The position numbers were made by a program, and so were the translations under genes. Positions 15,210-24,389 of a DNA stretch of 64,000 nucleotides are shown one piece after another. The number at the start of each line of letters is the position of its first letter. The first letter of the stretch is position 1. The DNA lies in assembly GCA_044867645.1 (NCBI GenBank), contig JBIOVI010000025.1, positions 97,006 to 161,005 of the forward strand. Reading direction: 5' to 3'. This stretch comes from VRUE01 sp044867645. Its GTDB lineage: Bacteria > Actinomycetota > Thermoleophilia > Solirubrobacterales > 70-9. The notes beneath the pieces are model-generated. The model saw nothing but the letters and a program-made list of their open reading frames with translations. It did not search any database and had not been told where the DNA came from.

Positions 15210-15803
15210 GTGGAGCATGGCTTCGACGCCCTCCGCGAGGTCGACGACGGGGTCTCGATCTTCGGCTCCGCGCGGATCTCGGAGGGCCATCGCTGGTATG
15301 AGCTCTGCCGCGAGACCGCGGCCTGCCTGAGCCGCCACGGATTCACCGTCATAACCGGAGGAGGACCGGGCTTGATGGAGGCGGCCAACCGTGGCGCTGC
15401 CGAGGCGGGCGGGCTCTCGGTCGGCCTCAACATCGAGCTGCCGAGCGAGCAGCACGTCAACCCCTACGTCAACCGCAGCCTCGACTTCCATTACTTCTTC
15501 GTCCGCAAGCTGATGTTCGTCCGCTACGCCCGCGCCTTCGTCATCTTTCCCGGCGGCTTCGGCACGATGGACGAGATGTTCGAGAGCCTCACCCTGATCC
15601 AGACCCACCGGATCGAGCGGTTCCCGACGATCCTCGTCGACAGGGAGCACTGGGCGCCCTTACTCGACTGGATCGACGACAGCCTCGAGGACGCCGGCAT
15701 GATCTCTCCCGACGACAAGGAGCTCCTCGTCACCGCCGAGACCCCCGATGAAGTCTGCGAGCACGTCCGCCAAGCCAGCGCGGCGCAGAAGCAGCTCGTG
15801 TGA
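15210..15803 (+). CDS. LOG-family nucleoside 5'-monophosphate phosphoribohydrolase
   Basis: A 197-residue Rossmann-like protein with the LOG signatures GPGLMEAANRGA and PGGFGTMDE (about residues 53-64 and 113-121). Characterised members cleave the N-glycosidic bond of cytokinin or nucleoside monophosphates, and many bacterial ones are annotated 'lysine decarboxylase' by mistake. The first standard in-frame start is GTG 15210. However, the same frame is open back to 15009, and from 15081 it reads like a family N-terminal extension (DWELLRQP, then DELRLDRIRAEV) with no ATG, GTG or TTG. The true start may be a rare codon such as ACG 15075, or the gene may carry a frameshift. Confidence 0.85.
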   Translation: MEHGFDALREVDDGVSIFGSARISEGHRWYELCRETAACLSRHGFTVITGGGPGLMEAANRGAAEAGGLSVGLNIELPSEQHVNPYVNRSLDFHYFFVRKLMFVRYARAFVIFPGGFGTMDEMFESLTLIQTHRIERFPTILVDREHWAPLLDWIDDSLEDAGMISPDDKELLVTAETPDEVCEHVRQASAAQKQLV

Positions 15804-15876
15804 CGCTCAGCTTTCTACGGTCTCGCCCTCACTGCTAAAACGCCTCGAGCGGGAGTCGATGGGCGGTGCGCCTGTG

Positions 15877-16884
15877 TCAGCAACCACTCGGCAAAGCGGC
15901 GTACTTTGATGCCTGCTTTGCCAACCACTGGGCGATCGCGGTGGCCATCGACTCGCCGGTGGTGAACTGGCCGTCTGCGGGAAGGGCGGCGAGGGTTACG
16001 ACTGCCTCCTTGTCGCCGACATAGAGAATTCCCATTTGGCGGACGAGATAGCCGCCGTCGATTCCGGGTCCCCAGCCTCCCTTCCACCGCGCCGGCAGCC
16101 CTGCCGATCCAAGCCCCCAGGTATCGGAGGAAACTTCACCCATCAGGTCGAGGACGTAGTCGCTCGATTCGGGCCCAACTACACATCCGGCGGCCAGCGA
16201 GCTCATGAACCGCTGCTGATTGCCCAGTGACCACTCGGTCTGGCCGTAGGTGGAGAATTCGCCCCGTCCTTGAGTTGAGATCAGGGTGCTTTCGTCGCCG
16301 CCTTCGCGCAGCACTTCGTCAACCGCAGCCGAGGCTCCGTCAAGCCCGCCGTGGCTTCCTTCCAGGTCCCCGAAAAGCGACGCCGCGGCTTCGTTGTCCG
16401 AAAGCGTGAGGGCACTGCGCATCTCTTCCGCCTGGGCTGCGCTCAGGCCGCGCGGCCCGCCGGCATCCTCGAGCACCCTGAGGGCGATCGGAACCTTGCT
16501 CGTCGACCAGGCCGACCCCGATTGCAAACTGCCAAAACCGGTCGCCTCGCTCGACCCTGGCGGCCCGATAACGGCACCCACTTCACCGCTCAGCCCGGCA
16601 GCGATCTGTTCGAAGCTGCTTGCGGCGGCCGCACCGTTCTGCTGACCCGCCTGAGATTGCTCGTGCGCGACCGGGCGCGCTTCCCGCTTGCGTTCCGTTC
16701 GCAGCTGCGCGCGCCGGTGGTGCAGTTCGTCGCGGAGTCGATCCAGCCTGTCGGCGAGGGCGGTTCGCTGTGCGGCATTGCGCTGTGCCCGCGTCTCGGC
16801 GCTGTCGTTAGACCCTTCGCCACAACCCGCGACGAAGGCAGCGAGTGCCAGCGCGGCAAGCGCTGGCGGAAGGCAACTCCTCAC
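15877..16884 (-). CDS. Lipoprotein with class A beta-lactamase-like serine hydrolase fold
   Basis: A 335-residue protein with a lipoprotein signal (AAFVAGC, Cys21), a charged coiled-coil-like stretch (30-75) and a C-terminal serine hydrolase domain. The penicillin-recognising motifs are present: SxxK at S127-T-S-K130, SDN at 162-164 and a KGG (WKGGWG) at 268-270. The usual lactamase E166 loop is not evident, so it may be a DD-peptidase-like or non-catalytic protein and not a resistance enzyme. The product would be anchored outside the membrane, and lgt for lipidation is also in this window. A secreted paralogue with the same KGGWG motif lies at 62173-62949. Confidence 0.82.
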   Translation of the reverse strand: MRSCLPPALAALALAAFVAGCGEGSNDSAETRAQRNAAQRTALADRLDRLRDELHHRRAQLRTERKREARPVAHEQSQAGQQNGAAAASSFEQIAAGLSGEVGAVIGPPGSSEATGFGSLQSGSAWSTSKVPIALRVLEDAGGPRGLSAAQAEEMRSALTLSDNEAAASLFGDLEGSHGGLDGASAAVDEVLREGGDESTLISTQGRGEFSTYGQTEWSLGNQQRFMSSLAAGCVVGPESSDYVLDLMGEVSSDTWGLGSAGLPARWKGGWGPGIDGGYLVRQMGILYVGDKEAVVTLAALPADGQFTTGESMATAIAQWLAKQASKYAALPSGC

Positions 16885-16914
16885 GCTCGTCTTTCCCGCC
16901 GGATCGACGGGCGA

Positions 16915-17379
16915 CTAAGGGAAGTAGACGGAGGCGTTGTTGCCGCCGGTGCAGACGTGAGGCGCGCCCGCGGTGCAGTACATCGTGTAGTACTGACCGG
17001 TGGTCGGGCTGTAGGAGTAGACGGAGCCGGAGCCGCTGCCGATCTCCGAGTAGTAGTCGGCTTCCACGTTCGCGGCGAATCCGCAGGTCGTGTTCGGTCC
17101 GACCGAAAGAGAGCCGCCGCAGGAGGCGGACCCGCTGCTCGGCGTAGAGCTCGTCGGAGGCGGCGATCCTTGGCTTGGGCGTCCATTCTTCTTCAGTGAC
17201 TTGAGCTGCTTTTCGATGTCATTGATCTTCGCCTGCTGGCGAGCCTTCGCAACCCCCTCCTTTCGCGCCCTGTCAAGTTCTTCCTGGCTAGCGCCGGAGT
17301 CGCCGCACGCGACGAACGCCAGCGTGAGGATCAGGAAAACGGCAACTGCGCCGGGAATCTGCAACATACGACGAGACAT
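16915..17379 (-). CDS. Small lipoprotein with coiled coil and Cys-rich C-terminus
   Basis: A 154-residue protein. The N-terminal signal MSRRMLQIPGAVAVFLI ends in the lipobox FVACGDSG. Residues 35-65 form a charged helix (QEELDRARKEGVAKARQQ), followed by a Ser/Pro/Thr linker and a Tyr/Gly-rich domain with four Cys (SASCGGS, NTTCGFA, MYCTAG, HVCTGG), probably disulfide-bonded on the cell surface. No enzyme motif is visible. It lies 30 bp upstream of the beta-lactamase-fold lipoprotein in the same direction, so the two may form one unit. Function unknown. Confidence 0.72.
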   Translation of the reverse strand: MSRRMLQIPGAVAVFLILTLAFVACGDSGASQEELDRARKEGVAKARQQAKINDIEKQLKSLKKNGRPSQGSPPPTSSTPSSGSASCGGSLSVGPNTTCGFAANVEADYYSEIGSGSGSVYSYSPTTGQYYTMYCTAGAPHVCTGGNNASVYFP

Positions 17380-17409
17380 TCGAGCGCTCAGCTTATGCAG
17401 ATTTCGAGA

Positions 17410-19018
<1,609 letters not shown>

Positions 19019-19026
<8 letters not shown>

Positions 19027-19642
19027 CGGTTACGACGACCCTGGGGTCGCTTGCATCGATCCTAGCCCGACCCTGCGCGACCATGCGGATCGCCTCCGAA
19101 TACAACTCGTGCTCGACCGCGTGGATCGCGGCCTCCAGGCGCCCCCGGTCCCGGTCCGCCGGCACTGGCACCTCTCGCTGCACGATCGGCGGGCCGGTGT
19201 CGACCCCCTCGTCGACGAAGTGGACGGTCACGCCAGTCGTCTCGACGCCGGCCTCGAGCGCCTGGCCGATCGCGTCTAGGCCGGGGAACGCCGGCAGCAG
19301 CGCCGGGTGGATGTTGACGACGCGGTTGCGGAAGCGGGCGACGAAGGCGGGGGAGAGCAGCTGCATGTAGCCGGCTAGGACGACCAGATCGGCCCCGCGC
19401 GACTCGATCCAGGCCGCCATCGCCACGTCGCGCGCCTCGCGGCCGGAGAAGTCCGCTCGCGGGAAGACGGACGTCTCGATCTCCGCCAACCGTGCGCGCT
19501 CCAGCGCCCGTGCAGCGGGCTGGTCGGACCCGACTCCAACCACCTCGATTCCTTCTTTGCCGTGCAGGCGGTCGAGGATCGCCTGCAGGTTCGTCCCCGT
19601 TCCGGAGGCCAGCACGACGAGACGAAACGTGGCACGGTGCAT
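19019..19642 (-). CDS. purN: Phosphoribosylglycinamide formyltransferase (GART)
   Basis: A 207-residue enzyme formylating GAR with 10-formyl-THF. Motifs are LASGTGTNLQAIL (phosphate loop, near residue 8), LAGYMQLLSPAFV and NIHPALLPAFPGLDAI (catalytic Asn-His region), TVHFVDEGVDTGPPI. ATG 19642 is chosen because it places LVVLASGTGTN at the normal distance from the N-terminus. An in-frame start 11 codons upstream adds an unlikely sequence. Codons 3-8 form the left arm of a 16-bp inverted repeat whose other arm lies upstream of the gene. Confidence 0.95.
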
Positions 19643-19721
19643 CTCTACGTCCTCGGTCGCTCGCGTGCAGAGCACGCCACGCTCCCTGCATCCTCGATCT
19701 GCTTGGCCACGTTTCGTCTCG
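19618..19721. repeat. 16-bp perfect inverted repeat, 72-nt spacer, in purN/NMO divergent region
   Basis: The arms CGAGACGAAACGTGGC (19618-19633) and GCCACGTTTCGTCTCG (19706-19721) match perfectly. The left arm lies in the first codons of purN, the right arm 40 bp before the GTG of the divergent gene at 19761. The spacer contains smaller palindromes such as TGCAGAGCACG...TGCA. It could be an operator pair, an RNA stem or a duplicated-inverted fragment. Confidence 0.8.
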
Positions 19722-19760
19722 AATGACTTAGAAGATCCACGCCCATGGCATTATCGCCTC

Positions 19761-20720
19761 GTGACGCTGCTCGAGCGCTTGGGCATCGAGGCCCCCGTCG
19801 TCCAGGCCGGCATGGGCGGTGGGATAAGCCGTCACGAGCTGGCTGCCGCGGTCTCGGAAGCCGGCGGCCTGGGGACTATCGCGGTCGCCGGACACGGAGC
19901 GATCGATCGGGAGCTGGCCGCGGCGCGGGCGCTGACCGATCGGCCGATCGCGGTCAACCTGCTGCTGCCCTTCGCCCGGCGAAGCTGGTTCCAGGCCGCG
20001 GAGGCGGCCGACGTGGTCGTCACGTTCTGGGGAACCCCGAAACGCCGCACCGGCGGCACCTGGATTCACCAGTGCGGCTCGGTGGCCGAGGCGCGCTCGG
20101 CTCACGCGGCGGGCGCCGACGCGGCGATCGTCCAGGGTCTCGAGGCCGGCGGCCACGTGCGCGGGGGCGTGCCTGCGCTGGAGCTGCTCGATCGCGTTAG
20201 GACCGCGCTGCCCCCCGACTATCCGCTGCTTCTCGCCGGCGGGATCGCGGAGCGCGACGAGGTTCAGCGCGCGCTCGACGCTGGGGCGAGCGCGGCCGTC
20301 GCCGGCACCCGCTTCCTGCTCTCCGACGAGAGCCGCGCCCATCCCGAGTACAAGCGCCGCCTGCTGAACGCCGAGGAGACGATTCTCACCGAGCTCTTCG
20401 GCCTCGGCTGGCCCGCGCCTCACCGGGTGGTCCGGAACGCCGCCACCGAACGCTGGCTCAGTGGCGACTCCCGCGTCCCGGTCCTCAACCGAACCCTGAA
20501 CCGCCTCTTCGCTCCGGGCATCCGCTTCACCCCCGCTGCGCTCCAGCAACGCTTCGTAGCCGCCCAGCGCCCGGACAGCCGCCTTCTGACTCCGCTCGGT
20601 GCCACCGACGACGGCCCGGAGAACCTGCTCGACGCCGGCGCTCTCTACGCAGGAGAGACGGTAGCCCGCATCGGCGAGATCCGCCCGGCCGCCGAGATCG
20701 TCAGCGCCCTGACGCCTTGA
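19761..20720 (+). CDS. Nitronate monooxygenase / FabK-like FMN protein
   Basis: A 319-residue TIM-barrel flavoprotein of the NMO/enoyl-ACP-reductase-II family. It has PVVQAGMGGGISRHELAAAVSEAGGLG near the start (PVVQAGMGGG at residues 11-20), IVQGLEAGGHVRGG (the FMN-contacting 'Q..EAGGH' segment) and LLLAGGIAERDEVQRALDAGASAAVAGTRFLLS, which binds FMN phosphate. The usual substrate is an alkyl nitronate or an unsaturated thioester; the sequence does not decide. GTG 19761 is chosen since a CATTAT hexamer lies 6 nt upstream (leaderless pattern) and homology begins there. A terminator follows the stop directly. Confidence 0.85.
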   Translation: MTLLERLGIEAPVVQAGMGGGISRHELAAAVSEAGGLGTIAVAGHGAIDRELAAARALTDRPIAVNLLLPFARRSWFQAAEAADVVVTFWGTPKRRTGGTWIHQCGSVAEARSAHAAGADAAIVQGLEAGGHVRGGVPALELLDRVRTALPPDYPLLLAGGIAERDEVQRALDAGASAAVAGTRFLLSDESRAHPEYKRRLLNAEETILTELFGLGWPAPHRVVRNAATERWLSGDSRVPVLNRTLNRLFAPGIRFTPAALQQRFVAAQRPDSRLLTPLGATDDGPENLLDAGALYAGETVARIGEIRPAAEIVSALTP

Positions 20721-20747
20721 GGCCGATCCCTACCGGGATCGGCCTTT
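20721..20747. terminator. Intrinsic terminator between convergent NMO and purF
   Basis: GGCCGATCCC (20721-20730) and GGGATCGGCC (20735-20744) form a perfect 10-bp stem with a TACC loop, followed by TTT. It begins directly after the stop of the NMO gene and abuts the purF stop codon, so it can serve both convergent genes. Confidence 0.85.
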
Positions 20748-22188
20748 AGCCGCCTGCGGGAACGACCGTCACATCCTCCAGGGCGAATTTCCCGTTCGCG
20801 TCCTCGGGGTCGCCGAGCGGGTAGCGGCCGGTGAAGCAGGCGTCGCAGTGGTCCTCGGGGGGCGTGCCGACCGCCTCGTAGACGCCCTCCATCGAGAGGT
20901 AGGCGAGCGAGTCGGCGCCGAGCTCATCGGCGATCTCCGCGATCGTCCGGTTGTGGGCGATCATCTCCTCGCGGGTAGACATGTCGACCCCGTAGTGGCA
21001 GGGGAAGCGGATAGGCGGCGCCGAGATCCGCAGGTGCACCTCGGCCGCGCCCGCGTCGCGCAGCATGCCGACGATCTGGCGGGTCGTGTTGCCGCGCACG
21101 ATCGAGTCGTCGACGACGACGATCCGCTGGCCCGAGACGATCTCCGGCAGCGGGTTGAACTTGAGCCGTAGGCCGCGCTTGCGCAGCTCCTGCCCCGGCT
21201 GGATGAAGGTGCGGGCGACGTAGCGGTTCTTGATCAGGCCGTCGTCGCGGGGCAGCCCCGAGGCGCGCGCGAAGCCCGCGGCGGCCGGGTTGCCCGAGTC
21301 GGGGACCGAGATCACCAGGTCGGCCTCGACCGGCGCCTCGCGCCAGAGGATCTCGCCCATCCGCCCCCGCACCTGCTGCAGCACCTTGCCCTCGAGGCGG
21401 CTATCGGGCCGCGAGAAGTAGATGTGCTCGAAGACGCAGTGCGCGGGGCGCGCCGCCTTGACCACCTGGCGGGTCTCGAGGCCGCGCTCGGTCAGCGAGA
21501 CCATCTCCCCGGGATGCACTTCGCGCAGCAGCTCGGCGCCGACGATGTCGAAGGCGCAGCTCTCCGAGGCGACGACGAAGCGCTCGCCGAGCCGCCCCAG
21601 CGAGAGCGGCCGCACTCCGTGCGGGTCGCGGAAGGCGACGATCGCGTGCTTGGTCATCGCGACGGTCGAGTAGGCACCCTGCAGGCGCGGCATCACATCG
21701 GCGACGGCGTCCTCGATGAAGCGCCCCCCATTGGAGGAGAGCAGCGCCGCGATGATCTCCGAGTCGGAGGTGCCGCGGAAGGCGATCCCGGCCTCCTTCA
21801 GCTCATTCCAGAGCTCGACCGCGTTGGTCAGGTTGCCGTTGTGGGCGAGGGCCAGCTCGCGGCCGTCGTCGCGCCAAACCGGCTGCGCGTTCTCCCAGGA
21901 GCCGCCGCCGGTGGTCGAGTAGCGCACGTGGCCAATCGCCATGTCGCCCGCGAGCGCCCGCAGCTTCTCCTCGTCGAAGACCTGAGAGACGAGGCCCGAG
22001 TCGCGCATCGTGGTGATGTGACCGCCCTCGCAGGTGGCGATTCCGGCCGACTCCTGGCCGCGGTGCTGGAGCGCGTAGAGGCCGAAGTAGGCGAGGCGGG
22101 CGACGTCGTGGCCGGGCGCGTATATGCCGAACACCCCGCATTCCTCGCGCGGGCCATCGCGATCTATCTGCTGCCCCTGGGGAGTCAA
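20746..22188 (-). CDS. purF: Amidophosphoribosyltransferase
   Basis: A 480-residue enzyme for the first committed purine step (PRPP plus glutamine). The protein starts with a 16-residue propeptide before the nucleophile in EECGVFGIY, so self-cleavage to expose Cys is expected. The Ntn glutaminase domain is followed by a phosphoribosyltransferase domain with VVVDDSIVRGNTT (PRPP site). Cysteines in PAHCVFEH, FPCHYG and DHCDACF match the 4Fe-4S ligands of B. subtilis-type PurF. The TTG start at 22188 is the only one giving a propeptide of plausible length. An unusual 127-bp upstream gap holds the tetR terminator hairpin. Confidence 0.96.
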   Translation of the reverse strand: MTPQGQQIDRDGPREECGVFGIYAPGHDVARLAYFGLYALQHRGQESAGIATCEGGHITTMRDSGLVSQVFDEEKLRALAGDMAIGHVRYSTTGGGSWENAQPVWRDDGRELALAHNGNLTNAVELWNELKEAGIAFRGTSDSEIIAALLSSNGGRFIEDAVADVMPRLQGAYSTVAMTKHAIVAFRDPHGVRPLSLGRLGERFVVASESCAFDIVGAELLREVHPGEMVSLTERGLETRQVVKAARPAHCVFEHIYFSRPDSRLEGKVLQQVRGRMGEILWREAPVEADLVISVPDSGNPAAAGFARASGLPRDDGLIKNRYVARTFIQPGQELRKRGLRLKFNPLPEIVSGQRIVVVDDSIVRGNTTRQIVGMLRDAGAAEVHLRISAPPIRFPCHYGVDMSTREEMIAHNRTIAEIADELGADSLAYLSMEGVYEAVGTPPEDHCDACFTGRYPLGDPEDANGKFALEDVTVVPAGG

Positions 22189-22282
22189 AAGCGCGTGCTT
22201 CCTCGCGTTGGAAAAGGACGTGACGCGCAGGCAGACTGCCTACCCCGGCAGGGTAGCAGCGGCGCCGGAGCAGGCCCGCATG

Positions 22283-22332
22283 GACGTGCCGGGAGTTAAG
22301 CACCCATACGGACCTCTAACTCCCGGCACGTC
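22283..22332. terminator. 16-bp inverted repeat overlapping the tetR stop
   Basis: GACGTGCCGGGAGTTA (22283-22298) and TAACTCCCGGCACGTC (22317-22332) are perfectly complementary with an 18-nt spacer. The right arm includes the tetR stop codon and its last five codons, the left arm is downstream. No T-tract follows. It is likely a terminator or mRNA-end protector for tetR and an insulator for purF. Confidence 0.7.
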
Positions 22333-22939
22333 TAGTGAGCAGAGAGTCGAGGGCTCGGTGGAGGCCGGCGACAGCTGAGTCGAGCGGGGCTTGATCGCCC
22401 GCCGCGCGGGCGCGGATCAGGGCTCCCTCGATCGTCGAGACGACGAGGCCGGCGAAGGCCTCCGCATCCTTCGCCGCGACGCCTTCGTCGCGCAGGGCGG
22501 CGGCGATCGGCGCTTCCCAGCTCTGGAAGGCGGCGGTGGCGGCGGCGGCAAGCGCGGGATCCTCGGGGCGGGCGAGCGCTGCGGCGGCGACTGGGCAGCC
22601 GAGCCGCTCCGGCTGGTCCTTGACGCGGCGCCGGAACATCTCGCCGAACATCGTCAGCGTCTCGCCGAGGCCGCGCTCCTCCAAGGAGCGCTCGATCGCC
22701 ATCCGGATCTCCGTCCCCTCGAGCTGGGCCGCCTCGATCGCGAGCTGGCTCTTGCCGCCCGGGAAGTGGTGGTAGATCGAGCCGCGCGGCGCCTCGCCGC
22801 GCTCGGCAACGTCGCGTAGCTCCATCCCGGCGTAGCCCTTCTCCGCCAGCAACCGCCGCGCCCCGTTCAGCAGGCGCTCGCGCCCGTCGCGACGCTTCGG
22901 TTCGATCGCTTTCGCGTCCGCAAGTCGCGTTATGCCCAT
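22316..22939 (-). CDS. TetR-family transcriptional regulator
   Basis: A 207-residue repressor. The N-terminal helix-turn-helix domain (RERLLNGARRLLAEKGYAG, then LRDVAERGEAPRGSIYHHFPGGKSQL) is typical, close to the YxAF/LmrA-like group that pairs with drug pumps. The C-terminal domain is ligand-binding, with AERLGCPVAA-like segments near residue 105. It is divergent from an MFS pump at 22965, which it probably represses. ATG 22939 is chosen because a TATACT hexamer on the minus strand (22952-22947) lies 6-7 nt ahead. ATG 22945 (two residues longer) is the alternative. The 3' end is inside a stem-loop. Confidence 0.88.
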   Translation of the reverse strand: MGITRLADAKAIEPKRRDGRERLLNGARRLLAEKGYAGMELRDVAERGEAPRGSIYHHFPGGKSQLAIEAAQLEGTEIRMAIERSLEERGLGETLTMFGEMFRRRVKDQPERLGCPVAAAALARPEDPALAAAATAAFQSWEAPIAAALRDEGVAAKDAEAFAGLVVSTIEGALIRARAAGDQAPLDSAVAGLHRALDSLLTRRAGS

Positions 22940-22984
22940 GGACATAGTATAGTCCGCGCCGCCGATGTATGACCGTGGACATAG
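22939..22984. promoter_or_regulatory. Divergent tetR/MFS promoter with overlapping -10 hexamers and repeated TGGACATAG
   Basis: AGTATAGT (22947-22954) contains TATAGT reading right and TATACT reading left, so both promoters share one site. The 9-mer TGGACATAG occurs at 22939-22947 and 22976-22984, flanking it. These are candidates for TetR half-sites; the assignment is inference. Confidence 0.45.
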
Positions 22985-24389
22985 AGGCGCCGTGGCGATC
23001 GCCTGCGCGGGCGCCTTCGTCGCCTTCCTCGACACGACGATCGTCAACATCGCCTTCCCCGACATCTCGGCGTCGTTCGCCGGCTCCGGGCGCGACGCGC
23101 TTTCCTGGGTGCTCGACGGCTACTTCGTCGTGATCGCCGCCCTGCTGGTCCCAGCCGGGGGCCTCGCTGACCGCTTCGGCCACAGGCGCATTTTCCTGAT
23201 CGGCGTGGCGAGCTTCACCGTCGCCAGCCTGCTCTGTGCGGCGGCGCCGACGCTCGACCTGCTCATCGCCTTCCGCATCCTGCAGGGGATCGGCGCGGCG
23301 CTGATCGCCCCCGCCTCGCTGGCGATCGTCCTCGACAGCTTCCCGGTCGAGCGCCGCGCGGCCGGGGTCGGCCTCTGGGGCGCTGCCGCCGCGGCTGCGG
23401 CGGCGGTCGGTCCGACCCTCGGCGGGGCCTTGGTGGAGCTCTCCGACTGGCGCCTCGTCTTCCTCGTCAACCTGCCGCTCGGCGCGGCGGTGCTGCTTGC
23501 CGGTCGCAGCCGCCTGCCGGCGCCGCGGATCGCCGACAGCCGCTTGCCCGACCTGCCCGGCGCGGCGATGCTGGCACTCGGCCTGGCCGCGATCACCCTC
23601 GGGATCGTCGAGGGCAACGACTGGGGATGGACCTCCCCCGCCACCCTGTCGGCCTTCGCCGCGGCCGCCGCGCTGCTCGCCGCGGTCGTCGCGCGCAGCC
23701 GCCGCCACCCGCGCCCGATCGTCGAACCGGACCTCTTCGCCCACAGCTCCTTCCGGATCGGCAACCTCGGCACGCTGCTCTTCGCCGCCGCCTTCTTCTC
23801 GCTGATCCTCGGCAACGTCCTCTTCCTCACCTCGATCTGGGGCTACACGGTGCTGCAGGCCGGCGCGGCGACGCTGCCCGGTCCCGCCACGAGCACGATC
23901 GTCGCCGGCCCGGCCGGCCGCCTCGCCGACCGCTTCGGACATCGCGCTGTGATCGTCCCCGGAACGATCGCCTTCGCGGCGGGGGTGATGGTGCTGCGCT
24001 CCGCCGGCGCCGATCCGGACTGGCTCGGCCTCTGGCTGCCGGGCGCGCTGCTCACCGGCATCGGCATCGGCCTCGCGTTCCCGACCCTCGGTTCGGCCGC
24101 GGTCCGCGACGTCCCTGTCGACCGCTTCGCCACCGCGAGCGCCGTCAACGCCGCCTTCCGCCAGGTCGGCGCCGTGCTCGGCACCGCGATCCTGGTCGCG
24201 ATCGTCGGCGACCCGGCCGGCCTGCAGGAAGCCCTCTCGGCCTCCGACGGCGCCTACCTCTTCGCGGCCCTCGCCTCGCTTGCCGCCGGCGCCGTCACTC
24301 TCGCGCTGCGCCGGGCTCCCGCGCCGGCCGACGACGCGAACGCACCCGAGGCGCCGGCGACGGTCGCCTACGAGACTGTTTCGACCTGA
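22965..24389 (+). CDS. MFS drug/metabolite transporter, DHA2-like
   Basis: A 474-residue major facilitator with about 14 hydrophobic segments. It begins AIACAGAFVAFLDTTIVNIAFP, the D-T-T-I-V-N motif of 14-span H+ antiporters, followed by LVPAGGLADRFGHRR (loop 2-3 motif A) and RILQGIGAALIAPASLAIV. This group exports drugs or hydrophobic metabolites by proton exchange. The divergent TetR partner supports efflux inducible by the substrate. ATG 22965 is near the -10 TATAGT (leader about 4 nt at most). The last 22 bp overlap the convergent purL. Confidence 0.9.
   Translation: MYDRGHRGAVAIACAGAFVAFLDTTIVNIAFPDISASFAGSGRDALSWVLDGYFVVIAALLVPAGGLADRFGHRRIFLIGVASFTVASLLCAAAPTLDLLIAFRILQGIGAALIAPASLAIVLDSFPVERRAAGVGLWGAAAAAAAAVGPTLGGALVELSDWRLVFLVNLPLGAAVLLAGRSRLPAPRIADSRLPDLPGAAMLALGLAAITLGIVEGNDWGWTSPATLSAFAAAAALLAAVVARSRRHPRPIVEPDLFAHSSFRIGNLGTLLFAAAFFSLILGNVLFLTSIWGYTVLQAGAATLPGPATSTIVAGPAGRLADRFGHRAVIVPGTIAFAAGVMVLRSAGADPDWLGLWLPGALLTGIGIGLAFPTLGSAAVRDVPVDRFATASAVNAAFRQVGAVLGTAILVAIVGDPAGLQEALSASDGAYLFAALASLAAGAVTLALRRAPAPADDANAPEAPATVAYETVST

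Noticed and set aside
15877..16884. Calling the lipoprotein a beta-lactamase resistance enzyme
   Set aside because: SxxK, SDN and KGG are shared with DD-peptidases and non-lactamase relatives, and the omega-loop Glu is not evident.
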